NCBI GenBank assembly: GCA_017536845.1
Contig: JAFWCP010000289.1
Span: 1 to 7,079 of the forward strand
Direction: 5' to 3'
Source: Solobacterium sp.
GTDB lineage: Bacteria; Bacillota_I; Bacilli_A; Erysipelotrichales; Erysipelotrichaceae
Length of the DNA: 7,079 nt
The notes under the pieces: generated by a model
What the model was told of the DNA's origin: nothing
What the model saw: the letters and a program-made list of their open reading frames with translations, nothing else
Database searches by the model: none
Part shown: positions 1 to 4,710 of the stretch, piece after piece
Layout of the letters: each line of letters opens with the position of its first letter
How positions within the stretch are numbered: position 1 is the stretch's first letter
Position numbers and translations under genes: made by a program

Positions 1-82
1 AGCGGATAGCGGCATAGAAAAGCTGGTGAAGATTCGTCCTTGTTGATGAATCGGGGTGATTGTTCGTATCTGCACTTGACAT
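1..82 (-). CDS. N-terminus of an unidentified protein, cut by the left edge
   Basis: An open frame starts at ATG 82-80 and runs off the window after 27 codons. The visible residues begin MSSADTNNHPDSSTRTNLHQ and continue LFYAAIR. The start is set by a strong SD (AAAGGAGG, complement of 89-96) six bases upstream. An in-frame ATG at 88-86 abuts that SD and is too close to be used. The first 16 residues are polar and rich in Ser, Thr, Asn and Asp, like a flexible tail. From about residue 17 a hydrophobic, possibly helical stretch begins. There is no signal peptide within the visible part. The long leader upstream (83-354) carries a hairpin and a short ORF, so expression may be controlled in the leader. 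No family can be assigned from 27 residues. Confidence 0.6.
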   Translation of the reverse strand, partial: MSSADTNNHPDSSTRTNLHQLFYAAIR

Positions 83-107
83 TTGCATCCTCCTTTCTAT
101 GCAGAAG

Positions 108-125
108 TCCGCAGGTGAATGCGGA
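108..125 (-). promoter_or_regulatory. Leader hairpin upstream of the left-edge gene
   Basis: TCCGCA (108-113) and TGCGGA (120-125) are perfect 6-bp arms around a 6-base loop. On the minus-strand transcript the hairpin lies between the stop of the short ORF (145) and the SD of the left-edge gene (96-89). No T-run follows, so it is not an intrinsic terminator. Just downstream, TGCAT and ATGCA flank the SD and could place it in a 10-base loop. A role in controlling translation is inference only. Confidence 0.3.
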
Positions 126-144
126 AGAAAGAAGAAACAACTGT

Positions 145-177
145 TCAAGGACCGTGTATGAAGATAACTCGAAACAT
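145..177 (-). CDS. Candidate 10-residue leader peptide
   Basis: ATG 177-175 opens a 10-codon frame, MFRVIFIHGP, ending at TGA 147-145. It is preceded by a near-ideal SD (GAGGAGG, complement of 186-192) at an 8-base distance. The stop lies 62 bases before the start codon of the left-edge gene, and the hairpin at 108-125 sits between them. The peptide ends Gly-Pro-stop. Proline at the C-terminus is known to slow peptide release, and a Gly-Pro end occurs in some arrest peptides such as SecM. The good SD, short length, position and ending suggest a regulatory leader peptide. It could equally be a chance ORF or the decayed start of a lost gene. Confidence 0.33.
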   Translation of the reverse strand: MFRVIFIHGP

Positions 178-276
178 ATTGATAACCTCCTCACCCTTCT
201 TTATTTCCAGAAAATCTTCAGAATACCCAAACTTTTTTTAAATATTCGCTGAAACACAAAGAAATTCAGAATAATT

Positions 277-292
277 ATGAAAAGTTTTTCAT
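277..292. promoter_or_regulatory. AT-rich palindrome in the likely promoter region of the left-edge gene
   Basis: ATGAAAA (277-283) and TTTTCAT (286-292) form perfect 7-bp arms around GT. The palindrome lies between the terminator at 355-395 and the short ORF at 145-177. This is where a minus-strand promoter for the left-edge gene should be, but I could not assign a convincing -35/-10 pair here. It may be an operator, or chance in AT-rich DNA. Confidence 0.22.
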
Positions 293-354
293 TTCAACCT
301 GTATGGCTTGAAAACAGCTGTGTTTTTCGGAACCTGGACGGAACAGGCTGATAC

Positions 355-395
355 AAAAAACGGATGCAGGATCAGAAGATCCATGCAATCCGTTT
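355..395 (-). terminator. Intrinsic terminator of the coiled-coil gene
   Basis: Read on the minus strand, AAACGGAT (complement of 388-395) pairs with ATCCGTTT (complement of 358-365). The stem continues through GCA/TGC and GGATC/GATCC with two single-base bulges (383 and 387), and the loop is 4 bases (374-377). The 3' arm runs into six Ts followed by GTATC, a classic rho-independent layout. It starts about 33 bases after the stop codon of the 89-residue gene, which supports that gene being transcribed on this strand. Confidence 0.75.
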
Positions 396-427
396 CTCTC
401 TTGCGGCAATGCGAAGCTGTCATTCTG

Positions 428-697
428 TCAGAGAAGTTTGTTCAGATCGAAGCTCGTCTGTCTGGCTTTTGCGGCTGCAACTGCCGGATCAATGGACGGG
501 AGAAATTCCTTTAAGAAAGCAATGGTATTCTCTTTTTCAGAAAGATCGTTTTCCAGACCGGAGACATTCTGTTCCAATCTGGAAATGGTTTCGTCCTTCT
601 TTGAAGCACTCTGCTTCAGCTCAGAAAGTCTCTTTTCCACTTCGTTCCTGCTGTTCACTGCTTCAATGAACATTTCTGCAAATGAGGTTTGTTCCAT
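428..697 (-). CDS. Small coiled-coil protein of unknown function (89 residues)
   Basis: The protein has no membrane segment, signal peptide or cysteine. Residues 20-66 form an almost uninterrupted heptad pattern: L24, L27, A31, I38, L41, V45, L48, L52, I59, L62 and L66 fall alternately 3 and 4 apart, sometimes over a skipped position. This predicts a parallel or antiparallel coiled coil. An Ala-rich tail follows (PAVAAAKA, about 71-78), ending in DLNKLL. The start ATG 697-695 has an SD (GGAGG, complement of 711-715), but the 13-base gap is longer than usual and may lower translation. No start codon lies nearer to the SD. A strong terminator follows on the same strand. I recognise no family. 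It could be a small structural or adaptor protein, or the surviving tail of a longer gene whose upstream part has decayed at 761-1036. Confidence 0.6.
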   Translation of the reverse strand: MEQTSFAEMFIEAVNSRNEVEKRLSELKQSASKKDETISRLEQNVSGLENDLSEKENTIAFLKEFLPSIDPAVAAAKARQTSFDLNKLL

Positions 698-760
698 GAT
701 GCTTTGTTTTCCTCCTTCCGTTCGGTTGCCGGCTCAGGTCACTTCAGAGAGACTGGTTCA

Positions 761-1036
761 TCACCGGCACGCTCGTCCTTCTGAACCTGAGCAGATGTCT
801 GAGGTATCCATGAACATTCTGAATGCCTGCATTGATATTTCAAGATCATCTTCAGGAATGATGCCATCCTGCAAAAATCTAAATCCCAATCAACTGTTAT
901 CCGTACGTGCCGAATTGAAATGGATGCCGGAATTCAGAAGACTTCGGCCGGAAACATGAGGATACACGGCGGCATCTGTGCATGTTGTGCCGGGCTGCCG
1001 TGCATCTTGTTTCCGACCTCTTTTTTTCTTTTCCAT
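761..1036 (-). pseudogene. Probable broken ORF with one in-frame TGA
   Basis: From ATG 1036-1034 a minus-strand frame reads MEKKKRGRKQD and on for 48 codons, then meets TGA. The same frame continues for 42 more protein-like codons, including LQDGIIPEDDLEISMQAF and RMFMDTSD, to TGA 763-761. The Lys/Arg-rich start with RGRK resembles an AT-hook or nucleic-acid-binding tail. One changed base (TGG to TGA) would explain the interruption. A shift near 810 would also open an alternative ending (QVQKDERAGDEPVSLK) that stops at 744. Against a live gene, there is no SD before ATG 1036 and an in-frame TAG lies three codons upstream. It may once have been co-transcribed with the coiled-coil gene 63 bases downstream. 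The stretch 698-1071 otherwise shows only a GC-rich imperfect hairpin near 966-1002 and a T-rich tract at 1018-1030. The family is unknown. Confidence 0.33.
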
Positions 1037-1071
1037 GATTCGCTAAGATGTTCGTGCAAGGAGGAAGACGC

Positions 1072-1521
1072 ATGAAATTCCGTATCGCCGTTTCGCAGGA
1101 AACATATGATGATGTCAAAGAATATCTGGAAGCACATGGTGTGGAAACAGATGACCAGGCGGAATACATGATCACGGAAACTTCTCGTTATCCTGTCTTT
1201 CTCTCCGTACGCGATGCCGGCCGGCGTCAGATTCGTTTATCCGCACAGGAAGTGATCTTTATCGAAGCATTTGGAAAGGATATCGAAATCCACACTGACC
1301 AGGATATCTTCTATGCTGTTGACCGGATGTACCAGCTGGAACAGATGCTGGATCCGCAGGAATTCCTGCGGATAAGCAAATCGGTCATCATCTCAAAGAA
1401 ACACGTCAGGAAAATCCGTCCGTCCCTGTCCATGAAATTCATCCTGACCATGACGGACGGCACCCTGGTAGATGTTACAAGAAGCTACTGCAGCGAATTC
1501 CGCCGGTTCTTCGGCATTTAG
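1072..1521 (+). CDS. Stand-alone LytTR-family DNA-binding transcriptional regulator
   Basis: This 149-residue protein is predicted to be a cytoplasmic transcription factor. Residues about 52-149 match the LytTR DNA-binding fold: IRLSAQEVIFIEAFGKDIEI, then an LEQML...FLRISKSVIIS core, and the C-terminal pattern MTDGTLVDVTRSYCSEFRRF (the usual form is 'dG....vsR.y...f'). The first 50 residues are not a response-regulator receiver: they are too short and lack the phospho-acceptor aspartate arrangement. This is therefore not a classic two-component regulator. The start at 1072 follows AAGGAGG (1058-1064) at 7 bases; the in-frame ATG at 1048 lies upstream of that SD. The stop is 13 bases before the membrane-protein gene, so the two are almost certainly one operon. 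Small LytTR regulators of this type are often held inactive by a membrane partner encoded next door. I found no convincing promoter upstream. Confidence 0.88.
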   Translation: MKFRIAVSQETYDDVKEYLEAHGVETDDQAEYMITETSRYPVFLSVRDAGRRQIRLSAQEVIFIEAFGKDIEIHTDQDIFYAVDRMYQLEQMLDPQEFLRISKSVIISKKHVRKIRPSLSMKFILTMTDGTLVDVTRSYCSEFRRFFGI

Positions 1522-1534
1522 AAAGGACAGTTAT

Positions 1535-2530
1535 ATGAACAATTCATCATTGCTGTACTGCCTGCTCGCGCTGGCGGCAGTGATCATACTTATCAGCGTA
1601 ATTGCCTATAACAGGCATATGGATAAAGTGACAAAAGGAGAAGTGAGGGATACCCACAGTTCCATTCCTGAGCCTAAAGATACCGTGAATGCCGTCTACA
1701 GGATTCTGCTCATGGTGGTTGTCATCCTGAGCTTCATCACCCTCAGCACCCTGACCGGCACCGTATCCTCCCTTCAGCATTCCCTGGAAAGGCTCAGCAA
1801 TACGCAGAACAGCCTGAACCGGGAGATCACAGCTCTCAAGGAACAGCTGAAACAGGATCAATCCGTCATCTCCGATTTCTCATGGAAAATATTAAGGATG
1901 AACCATGCGGAAAGGACTGCACAGGTTGAGTTCAGGGTCAGCCTGAAAGAATATGCGGAAAATGCCTATGTGGCAGTCATCCTCAATGATTATGAACAGG
2001 CTCTGCAGCGCACATCATCATCCGGAATATGGAGCGGTGAATGCATGCTTGACCTGTTTGCGGACTATGCAAAGGCCCAGATCAGGATTTCCCAGGACGG
2101 GAATTCCGCCAATGAAGACGTTGACTTCCCGGAAACCCTCTTCAGTGAAGTCCTGCCGATGCCTTCTTATGAATGTTCATTTACATCGGATGTTTCTTTC
2201 GGACAACTGAAGTATGATGGCTCCTATACCCTGTCTGCCGATCATCTCGATGACATTGAATCCGTAACCGTTGCCTACCTTTCCGACGGCACAGAGCTGA
2301 AAACAAAGGATATCACAAAGGAAACACTGAATCACGAGACCATCACCCTGGAAAAGGGCCTGAAGCTGGGAAAAGACCTGACCTTCAGAACAACAACCGT
2401 CACAAAGAGCGGTTTCAAGATCATTGAGCAGATGACCATGATCTATAAAGCTGTGCCGGAATTTGAAGACCAGGATTCTCTGATGATTACTGACCTGAAT
2501 GACGTTGTCATCTGGAAAGATCACAATTGA
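1535..2530 (+). CDS. Two-pass membrane protein with coiled coil and large exported domain; possible partner of the LytTR regulator
   Basis: This 331-residue protein belongs to no family I recognise. Residues 5-25 and 56-76 are hydrophobic membrane segments. The loop between them carries RHMDKVTKGEVR, and its positive charge suggests it faces the cytoplasm, placing both termini outside. Residues about 77-110 form a polar helix with heptad leucines (L80, L84, L87, L94, L101, L105), a likely juxtamembrane coiled coil. Residues about 115-331 are soluble with alternating beta-like patterns, possibly two beta-rich subdomains (about 120-215 and 220-310). ATG 1535 follows AAAGGA (1522-1527) by 7 bases; the frame is open upstream to 1472, but that part lies inside the LytTR gene. 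Its place behind a LytTR gene suggests that it senses an outside signal and controls the regulator. This is inference from context. It could instead be a regulated target or an envelope protein. Confidence 0.8.
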   Translation: MNNSSLLYCLLALAAVIILISVIAYNRHMDKVTKGEVRDTHSSIPEPKDTVNAVYRILLMVVVILSFITLSTLTGTVSSLQHSLERLSNTQNSLNREITALKEQLKQDQSVISDFSWKILRMNHAERTAQVEFRVSLKEYAENAYVAVILNDYEQALQRTSSSGIWSGECMLDLFADYAKAQIRISQDGNSANEDVDFPETLFSEVLPMPSYECSFTSDVSFGQLKYDGSYTLSADHLDDIESVTVAYLSDGTELKTKDITKETLNHETITLEKGLKLGKDLTFRTTTVTKSGFKIIEQMTMIYKAVPEFEDQDSLMITDLNDVVIWKDHN

Positions 2531-2544
2531 TCATGAAGTAAAGA

Positions 2545-2595
2545 AAAAGCACATGATGTGCTGTCTGTTTATGGACAGGTTCATCATGTGCTTTT
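2545..2595. terminator. Bidirectional hairpin terminator between convergent genes
   Basis: AAAAGCACATGATG (2545-2558) and CATCATGTGCTTTT (2582-2595) are perfect 14-bp arms. A second stem inside the loop, CTGTC (2561-2565) with GACAG (2574-2578), extends the structure. On the plus strand the stem ends in four Ts and terminates the LytTR/membrane-protein operon, whose last stop is at 2530. On the minus strand it ends in CTTTTTCTTT and terminates the reductase gene, whose stop is at 2623. The U-tract is better on the minus-strand side. Confidence 0.85.
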
Positions 2596-2622
2596 CAGAG
2601 AAAGGATGGAAATGGGTTTGGA

Positions 2623-4557
2623 TCAATGCAGGCTCCAGGCTGCGAAGAAGCCGCCGCGGACAGCTTCGCCTACCTGGCCGACACCTGTGCAGTCACCGAC
2701 AACGGCAGTGGTCGGATACTTCACGCAGATGTCTTCAACAATCTTGTTGTTGGGCTTCATGCCGAAGGCTGCGATAATAGTATCGGCTTCAATGGTCTGT
2801 TCGCCCTCAGCTGTCTGAACGACAACGCCGGTTTCTGTGATCTTGAGGATCTTTGTCGATGTCAGCTGTCTGACGTGGTTGTCACGCAGACGGAACAGCA
2901 GCGGGTTGCGGTTGTCCAGAAGGGCGGTCGGGCACAGTTCCTGCAGCATTTCGACAATGGTCACATCCTTGTCTTCCATGGCCAGGTCAAGCGCCGCTTC
3001 GCAGCCGCTGACGCCGCCGCCGGCGACAACGATCTTGTTTCCCTTGATCTTTTCCGGATGCAGGTGGGCGTCGCAGACTTCCACCGCATTTTCAATGCCG
3101 GGGATCGGCGGGATGGCCGGGACAGCGCCCAGTGCCAGGATGATCCTGTCAGCTTCGGCCAGCTCGGGCGAATCGGGCGTGATTTCCTTGTTCAGCACAA
3201 CCTTGACGCCGTTCTTGGCAATCTGGCACTTTTCATACTCGACGAATTCTCTGAGGTGCTTTTTGAACACCGGCTGCGATGCTGCAACAAGCTGGCCGCC
3301 AAGGACATCCGCCTTGTCATACAGGGTGACGTCATGGCCCTGGGCTGCTGCGACTCTTGCCGCTTCCAGGCCGCCCGGGCCGGCGCCGATGACGGCAACC
3401 TTCTTCGGGTTCTGTGTCTTTGTGAGGATGTATTCCTTCTCATGGACCGCCTGCGGGTTGATGGCACAGCTGATGGCTCTGTTCTGGTACAGCCTGCCGA
3501 CGCAGATCTGGTTGCAGAAAAGGCACGGCCGGACATCTTCTTCATGGCCTTCGAGGATCTTGTTGGGCATATCCGGATCCGCAATCAATGCACGGCCGAA
3601 CATGGCAAAGTCAATCTTTCCTTCCGCCAGTGCCTTTTCGGCGGATGCGGGTGTATGGGTGCCGGAGTTCAGGACGATGACGCCGCAGGCTTCCTTGATC
3701 TTTGCCGCGTAGTCAGCCATCGAGGAATCGCCCTGGTAGATGGACGGGCAGACCCACTGCTTGTCTTCATAGGCACCGACGTCAATGTCAAAGGCGTCGA
3801 CGCCGAGATTCTTCATGTAGTTGATGACTTCGATGGATTCTTCCAGGGTACGGCCGCCTTCAAAATCATGGGTTGCGGCAATACGCATCAGGATCGGCAT
3901 ATCCGGGCCGACCTGGGAACGGATGCCTTCATAGATTTCCTTGCAGATACGCATTCTGTTTTCGAAGCTTCCGCCGTATTCATCGGTACGCTTGTTCCAG
4001 ATCGGGGTGATGAACTGGTCCAGGATATAACCGGCATGGGCATGGATCTCTACTGCGTCAGCTTCGGCCAGTTTGGCTCTGGCAGCGGCTCTGGTAAAAC
4101 AGCCGACCATGTCATGGATTTCCTCAACCGTAAAGGCACGGCAGAGCCTGTCCGGGAAATAGAAGGAAGGCACTTCCGAAGCGGAGACCATCTGGTCATC
4201 CGAGAACGGGAAGGCATTTCTGCCCAGGCCGCAGCCTAACTGGATGCAGACCTTGGCGCCTTCGGCATGCATGGCTTCCACCAGGGTGGACCAGCCTTTC
4301 ATCTGTTCATCGGTATCAGCGGTGGTGATGTAGTTGATCCAGGGGTCTGTCTTGTTGGTGACATACTGGACTTCGGTGATGACCATGCCGACGCCGCCGC
4401 GGGCTCTGGCGCGGAAGTATTCAAGCTGGTTGGAAGATACGGAACCGTCGTGGTTCTCCGAGAAGGTGCCCATCGGGCTCATGACGATACGGTTTTTCAG
4501 GGCAAGCTTGCCGATTCTGCCGTAGGAATAAAGGTGCGGATACTTTTCAGGTACCAT
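2623..4557 (-). CDS. Fe-S flavin NADH:flavin oxidoreductase (Old Yellow Enzyme / 2,4-dienoyl-CoA reductase / 2-enoate reductase type)
   Basis: This 644-residue cytoplasmic enzyme has the three-part design of 2,4-dienoyl-CoA reductase, clostridial 2-enoate reductase and BaiCD/BaiH. Residues 1-340 are the FMN-binding TIM barrel: KNRIVMSPMG near 21-30, IHAHAGYILDQF at 171-182 with probable catalytic Y177, and WNKRTDEYGGSFENR at 187-201. C345, C348, C352 and C364 form the C-x2-C-x3-C-x11-C 4Fe-4S site. Residues 386-644 hold the FAD fold (VIGAGPGG, 389-396) and an NAD(P)H fold (GGGVSG, 513-518), ending in the usual GDCTGVGQVGEAVRGG segment. Electrons should pass from NAD(P)H via FAD and Fe-S to FMN, then to an activated C=C bond. 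ATG 4557 is chosen because AAGGAG lies 10 bases upstream; ATG 4566 almost touches that SD. The substrate is unknown: enoates, enoyl-CoAs and bile-acid or other cyclic enones are all possible. Length and motifs look complete. Confidence 0.93.
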   Translation of the reverse strand: MVPEKYPHLYSYGRIGKLALKNRIVMSPMGTFSENHDGSVSSNQLEYFRARARGGVGMVITEVQYVTNKTDPWINYITTADTDEQMKGWSTLVEAMHAEGAKVCIQLGCGLGRNAFPFSDDQMVSASEVPSFYFPDRLCRAFTVEEIHDMVGCFTRAAARAKLAEADAVEIHAHAGYILDQFITPIWNKRTDEYGGSFENRMRICKEIYEGIRSQVGPDMPILMRIAATHDFEGGRTLEESIEVINYMKNLGVDAFDIDVGAYEDKQWVCPSIYQGDSSMADYAAKIKEACGVIVLNSGTHTPASAEKALAEGKIDFAMFGRALIADPDMPNKILEGHEEDVRPCLFCNQICVGRLYQNRAISCAINPQAVHEKEYILTKTQNPKKVAVIGAGPGGLEAARVAAAQGHDVTLYDKADVLGGQLVAASQPVFKKHLREFVEYEKCQIAKNGVKVVLNKEITPDSPELAEADRIILALGAVPAIPPIPGIENAVEVCDAHLHPEKIKGNKIVVAGGGVSGCEAALDLAMEDKDVTIVEMLQELCPTALLDNRNPLLFRLRDNHVRQLTSTKILKITETGVVVQTAEGEQTIEADTIIAAFGMKPNNKIVEDICVKYPTTAVVGDCTGVGQVGEAVRGGFFAAWSLH

Positions 4558-4577
4558 AATGATCATTCTCCTTTCAG

Positions 4578-4600
4578 GCCGGGACACTTGTTTGTCCGGC
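4578..4600 (-). promoter_or_regulatory. Hairpin in the reductase mRNA leader
   Basis: GCCGGGACA (4578-4586) pairs with TGTCCGGC (4593-4600) as an 8-bp GC-rich stem with one bulged G (4583) and a 6-base loop. In the minus-strand transcript it sits a few bases before the reductase SD (about 4574-4569). It also overlaps the proposed -35 of the plus-strand promoter. It could stabilise the leader, modulate ribosome access or serve as a DNA operator; nothing in the sequence decides between these. Confidence 0.35.
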
Positions 4601-4620
4601 TGTCCTCTTTTATGTAAAAT
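4592..4620 (+). promoter_or_regulatory. Candidate promoter of the PucR-type regulator
   Basis: TTGTCC (4592-4597) and TAAAAT (4615-4620) are separated by exactly 17 bases, a reasonable sigma-A pair (4/6 and 5/6 matches). Transcription would start near 4627, about 85 bases before the regulator's ATG. The 18-bp palindrome (4650-4667) then falls just downstream of the start, where a bound protein could repress this promoter. Confidence 0.5.
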
Positions 4621-4621
4621 G

Positions 4622-4651
4622 ATTATAGAATGTAAGAACGGGAAATGTCTT
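4622..4651 (-). promoter_or_regulatory. Candidate promoter of the reductase gene
   Basis: On the minus strand AAGACA (4651-4646) and a perfect TATAAT (4627-4622) are 18 bases apart. Transcription would start near 4615, giving a leader of about 58 bases. The -35 is weak and is abutted and slightly overlapped by the palindrome at 4650-4667. That layout fits activation by a bound regulator. Its -10 is one base away from the -10 of the opposing promoter, so the two promoters probably compete. Confidence 0.6.
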
Positions 4652-4667
4652 TGGTCACATGACCAAA
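4650..4667. promoter_or_regulatory. 18-bp perfect palindrome, likely regulator operator
   Basis: TTTGGTCA (4650-4657) and TGACCAAA (4660-4667) are perfect 8-bp arms around CA. The site lies between two divergent genes, overlaps the outer edge of the reductase -35, and is downstream of the proposed regulator promoter. The natural candidate to bind it is the dimeric PucR-type protein encoded alongside. The symmetry is seen directly; the binding protein is inferred. Confidence 0.6.
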
Positions 4668-4682
4668 CTTTCACAAAGCAAA

Positions 4683-4699
4683 GTGTGCAGAATGCACAC
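4683..4699 (+). promoter_or_regulatory. Inverted repeat touching the regulator's ribosome binding site
   Basis: GTGTGCA (4683-4689) and TGCACAC (4693-4699) are perfect 7-bp arms around GAA. The next base begins the SD AGGAGG (4700-4705), five bases before ATG 4711. In mRNA this would be a 7-bp hairpin against the SD that could limit ribosome entry. In DNA it could be a second operator, although its sequence is unlike the 4650-4667 palindrome. Confidence 0.4.
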
Positions 4700-4710
4700 A
4701 GGAGGAAAGC

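Noticed and set aside
40..252. 70-codon plus-strand ORF at the left end
   Set aside because: It has no SD and runs antisense to the left-edge gene and its leader. Its composition is not protein-like.
438..959. 173-codon plus-strand ORF
   Set aside because: It lies opposite the coiled-coil gene, which has the SD, heptads and terminator on the other strand.
1048..1071. Earlier ATG for the LytTR gene
   Set aside because: The strong SD at 1058-1064 lies downstream of it and fits ATG 1072.
1472..1534. Earlier start for the membrane protein inside the LytTR gene
   Set aside because: It has no SD, and it would put a polar stretch before the first membrane segment. AAAGGA fits ATG 1535.
2499..2818. 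Two plus-strand ORFs across the terminator
   Set aside because: They run through the bidirectional hairpin and into the antisense of the reductase, with no SD.
2626..4239. 537-codon plus-strand ORF opposite the reductase
   Set aside because: It is the antisense shadow of a gene with complete cofactor motifs on the minus strand. It has no SD and no recognisable domain.
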